Position numbers and translations under genes: made by a program
Notes under the pieces: model-generated
Databases searched by the model: none
Told to the model about the DNA's origin: nothing
The model's input: the letters and a program-made list of their open reading frames with translations, nothing else
Assembly (NCBI GenBank): GCA_963965975.1
Contig: OZ014413.1
Coordinates: 1,304,501 to 1,368,500 of the forward strand
Length of the DNA: 64,000 nucleotides
Direction of reading: 5' to 3'
From: Xestospongia bergquistia
Lineage: Eukaryota; Porifera; Demospongiae; Haplosclerida; Petrosiidae
In this document: piece after piece, positions 9,578-21,238 of the stretch
Layout of the letters: every line of letters starts with the position of its first letter
Numbering within the stretch: position 1 is the stretch's first letter

Positions 9578-11373
9578 ATGGCGTATGTTGGACGGCAGGT
9601 AGAAGTAGCCAGAGAAGGAGATGTTGCTGTTGGTCGTGTAGTCGACCATGTTGTTGATTCAAGGACTGGTTTTGTAGCGGAAAGAGAGAGGATTGCAGTA
9701 CAAGTTCCTACAGAGGATGGTGGAACTGCAGTTGTGATGGGAGAAAGAATCCGAGCTGTTAGAGTGGTTAGTACATCTTTATATCTAAGTACTTATATTT
9801 ATATAATATAATCTTTTTCTTTCATGATCACTACAGCCAGCATGGATTCAAAACAATTGTAAGCAATCAAAATTTATTCCTCCCTTGGTTTTTAATATTA
9901 ATCATTGTAATATCAATCTATCTATCCTGTCATTCACTGTAAAAAATGAATCATGACATTCACTTTAATTTGTAACAACGGGAAAACACAGTGGTGGTTA
10001 CAAATAATGACGCTGTATGTTTACTGGTAGGAAGTAAATGTCACTTTATATTTTTGCCATGGATCATTATTAATTCACTCATTTTGCAGTGCAACAGCAG
10101 AATGTTCCAGCAATACGTGGTCGTTCATTTTCAACTAGCAAAGCTCAGACATCTCAAGAAAAACAGCAAGATCAAGATAATGATCCAATAATATCTATGT
10201 TTAGATTATGTTGTCTCCTTTGTTTCTTGCCTTGTATATTTAACAGTAAGTAAATACAATTAGTTGAGATGATTGTTCAATTTAGATATCATGGCATATG
10301 TGAATATTTTTTTAAATTCTTCATTAGATCTTTGCTTGGCTTTTCTACAAGTTTGTAATCTAATAACTGTTGTTCTTTTGGTTGTTTTTATTAGTAAGTC
10401 CTTTGGGAAATTGTTATATGGGAATGGTTATTTCATAGCCTAGTGACACTAATCATTATATACAATAGGAAAAATGCATAATCTGAATGTAGATTATACT
10501 ACTATATAAACATCAATGCCCATATTTGTACAATGGTTAGAGGGGATGTACCAGGGAATTTTGCATTGTTGTAAACAGAACTTTCATGTCTTCTTTATAG
10601 GAGTATCACCCCATCATAGATCATATGATGTTAAATTTTGCAATAATGTTAATATGTTGTGACGTGATTAGCAAAAAGGCACTACTTCTGTCAAAACACT
10701 TGTGACATGATTTGTGAACAAACCACTGTTAAAACATTTCAAACATCTCAGTTTTGTATACATACAGTTGTTATATATGCATAAGTATTAAATGCAAAAC
10801 TGTTTTTTAAAAATATTAATGTTTTAACTTTTTTTTCACAAAAGGCCACAAATGTTTTGACAGAATGGTCCCTTTTTGTAAATTAGTTCACTTTTGTAAT
10901 TATATAAAAATGGCATCAGATAATTTTTCATGACATTCTTGATACTTTTATATTATATAATAATTTATTAATCTTTCAATATTCCTCTGTATACAGGTAT
11001 TGGACCAATCAGTTGCTCCAATCCTTTTTTTGGTGGAAGTGTCTCGTCATTTATTTTACTTGGCATCATCTTGCTCATGGCAGGAGTTTGTCTCTGTGTT
11101 GCCTTCTTTAAAGGAGAAGATTATGAAGTCATTCGTACATGTTGTTTCTACATTGCATGCGTCCTAGGCATTGCCTTTTTGATTATGGTTGCTGTTGTCA
11201 CTGGATTAGCCTTTAATGAGAATGCTATTAATGGTTATAAAAATGAAGATACTTGTAAGTACAGTGAAACAATAGTTGCTACAGTGGGGTTCTCATATGG
11301 ATTAGTTGTTTTCTTTTGTTATTGTTGGATGTTTTGTTTTTGTCTTATATCAAACCCCCCAACTCAGAATTGA
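9578..11373 (+). CDS. Type B four-transmembrane protein, copy B1
   Basis: Five exons, 9578-9766, 9837-9858 (22-nt microexon), 10090-10245, 10328-10393 (66 nt) and 10997-11373, give 269 residues. Exon 1 is a 63-residue N-terminal domain, MAYVGRQVEVAREGD onward, predicted beta-rich and not recognised. The microexon encodes PAWIQNN. Exon 3 is Gln-rich and ends in a Cys-rich membrane-proximal motif (CCLLCFLPCIF). TM1 is in exon 4, TM2-TM4 in exon 5. The loop cysteines are in SCSNPF and EDTCKYS. The start at 9578 is chosen because all paralogues begin MAxx at the same place. The first domain is probably cytoplasmic. Function unknown. Confidence 0.8.
10688..10863. repeat. Old foldback in the last intron of B1
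   Basis: Arms at 10688-10704 and 10847-10863 (ctgtcaaaacacttgtg against its near-perfect complement) are inverted, with flanking similarity beyond them. It is probably a decayed MITE. Confidence 0.5.
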
Positions 11374-11650
11374 AGTAGTTACACTTTAATCTTCTACTGT
11401 TTTTGGTATTATAGAATATGAATTACTATGTATTATGTTTTAGCATTTTTGATGATTTTATATCGTAATAGTTCCCTTAGCTATAATAACTATTGAAAAA
11501 AAACGTTTTAATATGTTAGCAAATTATAATACCACACATACATCACATACAGACATACACAGTATATGATGTCCAATTGTTGCATTGTCTCATAATAGAA
11601 ATTAACTAAATTATGTCATTACTACCACATGTATTTCTAATTAGTTATTA

Positions 11651-11941
11651 TTGTTAATATATGTCACTTTCCTCCTCATTGGATTCTCTCCTATCTTGTA
11701 TTTTGAGGTCATTACTATTTTAAGTATTGTATATTATATTATTGTTATTGTTAGCGCTGGAACAACCTTTAAAGATGAATCTATTAAAAGTTATGAAGAT
11801 CATAGTTGTAAGTACAGTGCAACACTTGTCACCAAAGCAGGGTTTTCATATGGACTGATTGTCTTTGTTAGTTTTAGTTGGTTTGTGTCTATAGGTAGAA
11901 TCGAAAGACCTTTAAAGATAAAATTAGCATATGATTCATAA
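11651..11941 (+). pseudogene. Degenerate solo copy of a type B last exon
   Basis: The open frame encodes 96 residues that align with TM3, the loop (SCKYSATLV) and TM4 of B1/B2 (FSYGLIVF), but TM2 is poorly preserved and the first loop Cys is missing. No upstream exons (domain, microexon, TM1) belong to it, since B2 starts only at 12497. It is read as a duplicated, decaying last exon. An alternative 3' exon of B1 is possible but less likely, because the start has no clear match to the usual acceptor. Confidence 0.6.
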
Positions 11942-12260
11942 ACTAATATTATTATTTTTAATGGTACTTTGTTTTAAGGTAGTAATTAATACTTGGTATG
12001 CATTCAATGATACATCAAGCTATATTGTCAGCCAACTATATAATATATACAACAGAATATGATTTTGAATATAATTATATATAATTATATTTATGTGCGT
12101 AAATATGCATCGATATATAGTAATACAACTAATGTAAATATATTATTTTCCAAATGTCGTAAATAGACTTTTTCCCTGTGATATAAAGACTATATTTATA
12201 AATCATATTGGCTTTATATATACTTAACATGTTAATGTATTAAGTATAATTAAATACCAA

Positions 12261-12455
12261 TAAAAATTGACTGGTTGATTCAATTAAAAGTAAGTGTAGT
12301 ATTGTTTTTATTGCTAATATACTAATGATATATGTGGCTACATAAATAATGAATTTCATAATACATTAGTAATTAAAATGAGTTAAATTTATACTTTTTG
12401 CATATACAGTCTATATAATTAAACCAGACGTATTAAATCAACCAATCAAATTTTA
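12261..12455. mobile_element. MITE family 2, copy a (upstream of B2)
   Basis: The ends aaaaattgactggttgatt and aaatcaaccaatcaaatttt are inverted repeats. The interior is related to the copies at 13700 and 14253, including the inner ctaatatacta / cattagtaatt inverted pair. It lies just upstream of gene B2. Confidence 0.65.
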
Positions 12456-12496
12456 GGCATGAATAGGCTCCCCCTATTATCAATATCTAGTGTAAA

Positions 12497-14504
12497 ATGG
12501 CGTATGTTGGACGGCAGGTAGAAGTAGCCAGAGAAGGAGATGTTGCTGTTGGTCGCGTAGTCGACCATGTTGTTGATTCAAGGACTGGTTTAGTAGCAGA
12601 AAGAGAGAGGATTGCAGTTCGAGTTCCTACAGAGGATGGTGGGACTGCAGTTGTGATGAGAGAAAGAATCCGAGCTGTTAGAATGGTCAGTACATCTTTA
12701 TATCTAAGTACTTATATTTATATAATATGTTCGTTTTCTTTCATGATCACTATACAGCCAGCATGGATTCAAAATAATTGTAAGCAATCGAAATATATTC
12801 CTCCATTGGTTTTTCAATCATTGTAATATCAATCTATCTATCCTGTCATTCACTGCAAAAAATAAACGTTCACTTTTTACCAACCAAAAAAAAACAGCAG
12901 TGGTTACAAATGATGGTATTGTTCAATGGTAGGAAGTTAATATCAGTCTGTATTTTTTGCCATGCATCATCATTACTTCACTCATTTTGTTCCATTTTGC
13001 AGTGCATGCTCAACAGCAGAGTATTCCAGCAATACGTGGCCGTTCATCTCAACAAATACAGGAATATGAAGATAATAATCCTATACTATCTTTGTTTAAA
13101 TTTTGCTGTCTCCTTTGTTTCTTACCTTGTGTATATCATAGTAAGTAAATCCAATTAGTTAAGATAATTGCTTAGATAAAAGATCATGTGATATATGTGA
13201 ATGTTTCTTTAATAGATCTTTGCTTGGCTTTTCTGCAAGTTTGTAATCTGATAGCTATCGTTCTATTGGTGGTTTTCACTAGTAAGTCCTTTGGGAAATT
13301 GTTATATATGGGAATAGATGCTAATTATATAGCATGTATGACCTGCATGAAAATGAGTTATTACAATACATGTAAATATTGACGCCCATATTTGTATAAT
13401 AGTTGTTAGAGGGGATGTACCAGGGAATTTTACATTGTTATACACAGGACTTTTGTGTTTCTTTAGTATTGATATAGGGATACAATCTCATTATGTAATG
13501 TTAATTTTTAGTACACAGTACTAATTAAAATATGTTCCATTTCTTTAACTGATCTGTAGTCATTTTAATTGCCTAATTATAATACATAATGATATATACT
13601 GAGAACTTTAATAAACAACACTCTGTTCTTATTACTAATATACTAATGACAAGCTCTTTAGTTGATTGTCAGAGTGTGAGATTCTGTATATCAATTTAAC
13701 ACTGTAAAAATTAATTGGTTGATTTATTTTGTTATACAGATTGCAATTGTAATGTTGTAAAAGTAATAATACTGTTTTCATTACTAATGTACTACTGCTT
13801 ATTTATGTAACTACATAACCATTAATTACACATAGTACATTAGTAATCAAAATAGTTTATGTTTACATTTTGTATATGGAATCTGTATATAATCCTGTAT
13901 TGGTTAATTCAATGAATCAATTTTAAAGTAATAAACAACAGTCACCTTAATCTATAGTCTACTTCCTTCTAATGTTTGTACCTTAGTAACAAGGAAGGGT
14001 GAGTACCTGTTGCTTTGTCCTAATAGGATAATTATTTGTGTACTTAATGTTCATACTATTACAGTCACTAATGTCTGGGCATGAGCGCTAGTATATTTGT
14101 AACAAAGTCGTATTTACTTCTTCTTAGTAGCTCATTATGTACACTGTTTGTAACAAAAAAGCAATGAATTAGTTAAATCCACTAATCTATTCTTATAGCG
14201 ATATATATATAATTATGTAAATATGATATCAGATTTTTTTAATGATATTCTACACTGTAAAAATTGATTAGCTAATTTAACCAATACATGTTTATGTGGG
14301 TTGCATATGTAAAAAATAACCTTAATACTACTTTGATTACTAATGTATTATGAAATTGTTGGTTATGTAGCTACATAAACAGTAGGACATTAGTAATGAA
14401 AACAGTATTATGCTTACTTTTCTAGCAAAAATAAGTTTTTAATTGCAACCTGTATAACCAAATAATGGTTAAATCAACCAATCATTTTTTACAGTGTAAA
14501 TTGC

Positions 14505-14556
<52 letters not shown>

Positions 14557-14966
14557 CAACTTATTTATCTTTCACTATTGTGTACATAGGTATTGGACTA
14601 ACTCAATGCTCCAATCATTTTTTGGTTGATGGAAGTATCTCATCATTTGTTTTACTTACCATTATCTTGCTTATGGCTGGGGTGTGTCTCTGTGTTGCTT
14701 TCTTTAAAGGAGACGACCAAGAAGTCATTCGTACATGTTGTTTCTACATTGCATGCATCCTAGGCATTGCCTTTTTGATTATGGTTGCTGTTGTCACTGG
14801 ATTTGCTTTTAATAATGATTCTATGAATGCTTATAAAAATGATACTTGTAAGTACAGTGAAACAATAATTGCTACAGTGGGGTTCTCATATGGATTAGTT
14901 GTTTTCTTTTGTTATTGTTGGGTGTTTTGTTTTTGTCTTATATCAAACCAAATAACTCAAGATTGA
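12497..14966 (+). CDS. Type B four-transmembrane protein, copy B2
   Basis: Exons 12497-12685, 12758-12779 (22 nt), 13003-13140, 13216-13281 (66 nt) and 14590-14966 give 263 residues. It is a recent duplicate of B1: exon 1 and the microexon differ at only a few bases, while exon 3 is shorter by six codons and more diverged. The Cys-rich motif is CCLLCFLPCVY. TM2-TM4 and the loop cysteines (TQCSNH, DTCKYS) are conserved. The last intron is long (1.3 kb) because two MITEs and a (GT)n run have inserted in it, the latter ending just before the last acceptor. Confidence 0.8.
13700..13926. mobile_element. MITE family 2, copy b (B2 last intron)
   Basis: It starts cactgtaaaaattaattgg and ends with the degenerate complement near gaatcaatttta. 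It shares the inner inverted pair cattactaatgtac / gtacattagtaat with copies a and c. The right end is eroded. Confidence 0.6.
14253..14496. mobile_element. MITE family 2, copy c (B2 last intron)
   Basis: This is the best-preserved copy. The 244-bp element has inverted ends cactgtaaaaattgatta and aatcattttttacagtg and is flanked by TA on both sides. There is no coding capacity. Together with copies a and b it defines a local family of about 0.2-0.25 kb with nested inner inverted repeats. Confidence 0.75.
14511..14553. repeat. (GT)n microsatellite
   Basis: A run of about 20 GT units abuts the polypyrimidine/acceptor region of the last exon of B2, 37 bp upstream of it. An ORF reading Cys-Val through it is an artefact. 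Confidence 0.85.
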
Positions 14967-16847
14967 AATTGTTACTCTTTGATCCTCTACTAATTTTGGT
15001 ATTATATGATATAAATTATTGTGTGTTTTGTTTTAGCATTTTTGATGATTTTGTATTGTAATAGTTCCTTAATTATAATAGCTATTGAAAAAACTTTTTA
15101 ACATGTTAACAAATTTTAATACCACACATACACCACATACAGACATACACAGTATATGATGCTCAATTTGTTGCATTGTCTCAATAGAAGTGGTTACTCT
15201 TTTTGACCCAATACTATTTTGTATCATGAAAATATGAATATGTATTAATTTTCAGCATTTTTGATAATTTCATACAGTAATAGTTCCTTAATTATAATTG
15301 CTTTTAAAAATTTTTATTATGTTGGTGAATTTAGTGTTATTCATACAGACATTTACAGTATATTTTCTTATAATAGAAATTAATTATGGCATCACTGAAT
15401 GTGTCTACAATTAATTATTATTGTTAACAAGCACAGTACACATTTCAGTTAATTGTCCACACATTATCATATATCTTAATATCAACCATGGTTGATATTA
15501 AGATATATGATAATGTGTGGACACTTAAAAATATAATTTAATATTGTACAAATTGTATCTTTTTAATGCCTTTCTTGATGCATAATCTTATAGTTAATAA
15601 CTACCAGTAGTTAGCTAACAACATGGAATCATATGTTATAAGCTGGTTATTGACATCAGACTACTTAATAGACTTTTTGGGATTTGATATGAAGATTACC
15701 ATCTTGGGGAGTTTGTGTGAATCATTCCTTTCATATTTGCACTTATTATTTCATTGTAGTATATCTTCTTTCTTAATTTTATGATTATGATTTTTGTTTC
15801 GTTATTGCTCCATAAGGACTATGTTATAACAAATTAAATTTGGTAGAATTATAGTCATTACCTCACTATAAATTATTAAATAATTAATAATTATTGAGAA
15901 ATCCAGATTTCCAGCTAACAATGAAAAGTAGGACTTTACAAATGAATACAAAAAGTCAATTGAAATATTGGTATCCACCATAGACAAATAGATGAATTAG
16001 TTAATAAATGGATGACATTGGATTGATCAATGAATGTGGAATAAATGAATTGCCACATTGATAAATGTGCTATGATAAAAAGACGAAGTTGAGTGACCAG
16101 ATGGATAACACATGAATAGAAAATTAAATGAATGGTGGCTGGATGAAGGAAATGAGTTATAGACAGAATGACAATATAGCTAAGAGAGTACTAAGTATTT
16201 TTAAACCTCTGGCAAAAGTTACAAACTAGTACTGTATTTATATAGCAATTTATAAACTACTGCAGTATTTATAAATTACTGACAATGTAAGTCCTTATCA
16301 GTACTTATAAATTAACTACAGTATATAAAAATTACAAACATTATTATTATTGTCTTTCTTTATTTTATCAATTTATTTATAAATCCTTATAAATCTCTTA
16401 CATTTATTATAAATTCCTATATATTTTTTGGCACCACCACATAACAGAGAATATCAAAAACCACTTTTTGCAACAAATTCATTTTTACTGTCATAATATG
16501 TATGTATGTCAGTTGTAATTATGGATTTAGAAAAGAGCTGGCATGCAGCCAATGAACAAGTTGGCCATTGACATCAGACATTACTCAAATCTTTTTAAAT
16601 TCTCTTCACAAAATTTGCAGATTTGCCGTCACATTTTAAGTTTACTACAAAGTCAGTGCAAGTGCAAAATAGCGCTATAAATATTATAAACTCTTTTATT
16701 ATAAAGTTCTTCCTTTTCTTAAATCGAAAACAAGACGGCGTTGATTAGTTTTTCTTTCCGTTTGTTTGCATTTCCGTATCATGTCACCTCAATTCATCGT
16801 GCGAGACCACACATTTCGCAGTGTCTATATGGGCGTGGCACGATAAA
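14967..16847. other. Spacer between B2 and B3
   Basis: The 3' flank of B2 (about 14970-15110) is repeated in diverged form at about 15185-15310, and a related flank follows B1. A perfect palindrome sits at 15454-15523. From 15975 to 16150 there is a loose array of tgaatgga/gatgaat words, a decayed minisatellite. The remainder is AT-rich with scattered ttataaatta repeats. No gene is supported. Confidence 0.55.
15454..15523. repeat. Perfect 70-bp palindrome, no spacer
   Basis: The two 35-bp arms are exact complements centred on ccatgg (15486-15491). With a single mismatch the symmetry extends to 15449-15528. There is no loop, so it can form a cruciform in DNA or a long hairpin in RNA. Confidence 0.9.
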
Positions 16848-18511
16848 ATGGCATATGTTCGCCATTTCGACGAAACCCTTGACGTTGCTATTGATGACGA
16901 CACTCTAAACTCGAGACCTGATTTTGTGGTAGAGAGAGGGAGTATTCCAGATGATGACTTCGAAGACTTTGAAAATAATAGTTCTACCACTGTGGACAGT
17001 AATGTTATGACTGAAGACAGAGTCTATGCAAGAAGAGTAGTGAGTACCCATTAAATTGTTATATAATGTATAACACTGTATTCTCTTGGTTCCTTTTACA
17101 GCCACAATGGATTCTGAACAAATGTATGTTTATATGATACACCATATGTGTGTGTGCTTGGGTTTGTTCTTCCTTACCATTATATTGTACCCATATAGTG
17201 TCCTTCTTTTAACTCATTTAAATATTCTTTTAACACTTAATCTTTTTGTTTCTCCATCTATCTATTATATTCCAAGTAGTGTGGCAACAAAATGTTTCTA
17301 GGCCTCCAATGATGCGAAGACGTTTGGTATCTACTAACACTGCTCAACAAGAGCAACAAAAATATAATGAGCATAATGGATTAGCAATGTTGAGATTTAG
17401 CTGCCTTCTCTGTTTCTTGCCTTGCATTTTTGACAGTAAGTGCAAGTGAAGAATGTATGTATATTCTTTATATTATATGATATAACTAAAAATAATGATA
17501 GTTATAGTAATAACTATTCATTGACTATATCCATGCTGACATAGTATAATCAATTGTAAAACTCGTTTTTCATGGAATTATATAGAGTAGACTAACAAAA
17601 TTCATAGATGTAGTGTCAAATCATAGTTATGAAATAGCTTGAGTATATATGCCTCTGCTTTATTTATGACAAGTTAGCTAATTTGGCTCAGTTGCTTAGC
17701 TTAATTGTTTAATGACAGACAGCTGTCATTGAACAAGATTTATGGTGTTAAGTCTTAATGATTTTATTAACACTTCACCCAAAAAGATACAATTCCAAAG
17801 CTTTTATTTGAACAATACTAATTAAAAGATGTTAATATAACTTCACTTAGTCAGAAAAAAGTCATGACACAATTTTTTTATTATTTTAGAATTGTGTATG
17901 ACTATCATGCTGATATTTTCTGTGATAGCTGCTGTTCAATTGATTTCTCTCACTAGTATGTTATATACAAAAATATTGTATACTTACCTACTTGTGAGTT
18001 GGGATGTTATGAGAGGAAGACAGAATACAATAAAAATATACCATAACTGCCATATACTACAAGTATATATATATATATAGAACAGTCATGAAAACTAGGT
18101 TTAATAAAAATTAATGATTTCACCTTCATTCTATCTATATTTACACATGTAGGTACTTTTTCATTACATTGTTCTACTGTTTCACTTATTGGGGCTGTCC
18201 CCTTGTATGTGGTATGTGGAATTATCCTCATCATGGTTGGAGTATGTATCTTTGTTGCATGCTCAAAAGAAAATGAGTTTAAAGGTGTTCGACTGTGTTG
18301 CTTTTTGTTTGCAGGCTTTTTGGGGATAGTCTTTTTAGCAATGGTTGTTCTTCTTACGGTATTTACTATTTATGGTTTTATTGATGATTTTACTTGTTCT
18401 AAATTTTTAAACTTATTACTGAGTGTTGTTTTGCTTTCCTATGGACTTATTGTTTTCTTTTGTGTTGGGTGGATTGTTTGTTATTTTGTTTCAAAGGAGT
18501 TGACTCCTTAA
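16848..18511 (+). CDS. Type B four-transmembrane protein, copy B3 (diverged)
   Basis: Exons 16848-17039, 17102-17123 (22 nt), 17280-17435, 17890-17955 (66 nt) and 18153-18511 give 264 residues. Exon 1 (64 codons) keeps the pattern MAYVRHFDETLDVAIDDD and is much more acidic than B1, with an Asp/Glu/Phe-rich loop. The microexon encodes PQWILNK. Exon 3 ends CLLCFLPCIF. Loop cysteines are in LHCSTV and DFTCSK. An in-frame ATG at 16821 exists, but alignment to paralogues favours 16848. It is an older member of the array. Confidence 0.78.
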
Positions 18512-18788
18512 TCTTATTAAAATACAGTCCCAAACTAATTTATTTTATTAACTCCAGTGTTGTGTCTATTTATTTGCTGAAAGTATATATGTATATAAGT
18601 GTTAAAATATTCAAAGCTGCTGCAATATTTGTTTTTCAACCTTTTGTTTGTTAGCATTTGTTGAAAATTTTGTTGTTAGTTTCATATTCAATTTAAAGCA
18701 ACAAAGAAAACATCACGTGTTATTTGTTATATATAAGACACAAGAAGAGGTCTACTTCATTTGTTGAGCTATAAACAAAATTTGATAA

Positions 18789-20166
18789 ATGGCTATAGCA
18801 GCTAAGAAGGTTGAGATTGCTAAGGAAGGAGATGCAACTATTGGTTGTGTGACTGTATAGTTGTTGATACAGAGGAAGGAATTGTAGCAGAGAAGAAAAC
18901 ATTTGCTATTGAAGTGCCAGATGGAAAAGGAGGAGTAGCAGTTCTCTGTGGACAGACTATTGAAGCTAAAAAAATTGTAAGTTTGTAGTAAATGTTTTAT
19001 GTTCCAATAATTATGATCATTAATCTTGTATTTGAATTCATGATCAATGTCTTTAGCCAAACTGGATAAATCAAAGAGGTAAAAAGTTCTTAAAACAACA
19101 TGATCTTTGATTTCACTTTTATAAAGGGAGAACACAAAGACCTGCCATCACAGATAGAACACAAAGACCAGCCACTGCATATGGACAAACACAAAGACCT
19201 GTCCCCTACGAGGGACAAACACAAAGACCTGCCCCCTACAATTGACGAACAGAAAGACTTGCCATCACAAATGGACAAACAGAAAGACCTGCCATCACAA
19301 ATGGACAAACACAAAGACCTGCCACCTCGAATGGACAAACAGAAAGACCTGCACTCACAGATAGACAAACACAAAGACCTGGCACTCAAAGATTTGTTTC
19401 TAGGCCAACAAATACTAGAAACAGTTCAAATAAATATAGTGAACACCTATATAGATATATGAGTAAGTTGGTTATATTAAAATGCCTTGTATGTATGTCA
19501 TACATCTAATATAGTCATCTGTTCCTGTTCTTTATTTTTCATAATGTCAACTGTTGTTTGTCTTGGACTATCACTACTTATGGGTTAGTGGATCACTGCA
19601 TACTCACTATATACAAACTAATTAGAATAAATTGTATAATGTCTAGTTAGGAATACCACAAAGGATACACACATCTTTTACTAAACAAACACTATAAATG
19701 AATTGTAGGAATATTATTTTCAAAATACTGAAATCCCAAATAAACAAGACAGGACTCTATTATAAAAACATTATATATTAAATTATTTATTATAGGTACA
19801 GAGCTTATCATCACTTGTACTCGTCCTCACTTAGTCAGTTGGCTAACACTATTTCAACCTATACTCATGCTACTGATTTGTTGTTGCTGTTGTTGTTTCC
19901 ATTTTATCAAGAAAAAGTCTACTACCACATATATTAGAACAACCCTTTGCTTTATTGCATTCTTTGGTGTGGGATTAATAACACTGGCTATAAGTACTAC
20001 AGTGTATATGGTTCGTTCACCCTATTCATTTGAGTTTATATGGACTAGTGAGAATTGTGGAATGTCATACTTTTTATTATTTGGCTTGATTTTGTCTTAT
20101 GTCTTTTCTTTTATTACTGCTGTACCCACTTTTAGAATCTTTTGCTTATATTGCTGTGAAGATTAG
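18789..20166 (+). pseudogene. Type B 4TM pseudogene, copy B4
   Basis: Exons correspond to 18789-18976, 19057-19078, 19127-19462, 19515-19583 (69 nt) and 19796-20166. Exon 1 is 188 nt instead of 189: relative to B5 a single base is missing after gtgactg, shifting the frame into a stop. Exon 3 is expanded into about nine copies of a 30-bp repeat encoding TQRP-type decapeptides, and one copy has a TGA at the position of a Gly codon. Splice sites and exons 4 and 5 (TM1, TM2-TM4, loop cysteines in TCTRPH and ENCGMS) remain intact, so the decay is recent, or the lesions could be assembly errors. The long open frame over the repeat in another phase is not the gene's frame. Confidence 0.7.
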
Positions 20167-21238
20167 ACAGTTTATACTGTACAGTAATGTATACGTATAT
20201 ATATATATACCTACCTTCATTAATTTTGGTATTATTGTATTGCAATAAAACGTTTTCATAACTAATTATTTAGTCAAACCACCTTTTATTAGACAGCTTG
20301 ACATAATTGGTACTGGTACATATATGAAAATGCAAAAAGGGGATATATCTTTCAATGCAAGCTAAAAACCTCAAAGCAAGCTCATTGCTCTATATTTTGT
20401 TAAGTTTTAGTGTGTATAACTTGAGAAGGATAAATCCATTTTTGTCATATAAAAAACAAAATTGTAGGTCTAGTGAAGAATTTTTTAGCAACGTTATAAT
20501 CTTATTTTCAAAACATTCAGTGACATGTATCCTTTTGCATTTATTATCACATATGATATTATAGTGATAGAGACTAAAACAACCTGAAAAAACATCATCT
20601 ACTTAGTAAAGTACTTGACATGTTTAAAGCCAATAGTATTGTGATCTTATCTACTAAATATTGACCAGTATGATTTAGCTTATAAGGCTCTAATATAAAT
20701 ATCAATTAAAATTTAAACAAGACAACAATGTCAGTTTACAAGCTGTTTATTAGTTATACTGAATTAAAATGATTGATAAAACTTATACAATACATTGAAA
20801 TTTGTATTAGTTACTTTATAGAGTATGTATGTTGATATCCCATCAATAGTCTATTAAAATAGCAATAAAATTTACTGATAGAAAGAACTTTTTTAGTGAA
20901 TGTGGTTTGTTAGTACTTTTTGGAAATAGTTGACCTTTTATTAACCTCATGCAATATCCAGTTATAATAGTCCCAAGCTACTTGTTTCCTTATTACAGTG
21001 GTATTGTATATATAAACTATATGTATATAATGAGAGTGGGCTATAGTAAAATTGAAAGGTGCAATATTTATTTCACACATTTTATTTGTTAGTATTCATA
21101 TTTCCGTTTTCAAGTCTAAAGCAATAACAAAAATACACAATATTGTTAAATTATTGATATGTATAAAAGGACCCATACAAGGCAAAGACAACTGTTCTAG
21201 TCAACTATATAAGTGTGCTCATTATAATAACTTAACAA
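20167..21238. other. Spacer between B4 and B5
   Basis: AT-rich, no supported gene, no clear repeat. Short ORFs here have no coding character. The last 50 bases resemble the sequence just upstream of B4 and are the probable B5 leader. Confidence 0.4.

Noticed and set aside
19090..19389. Minus-strand Cys/Ser repeat ORF and the + strand ORF with repeated HKDLP motifs
   Set aside because: Both are out-of-phase readings of the B4 30-bp coding repeat. The paralogue B5 and splice phases fix the true frame as the TQRP one.
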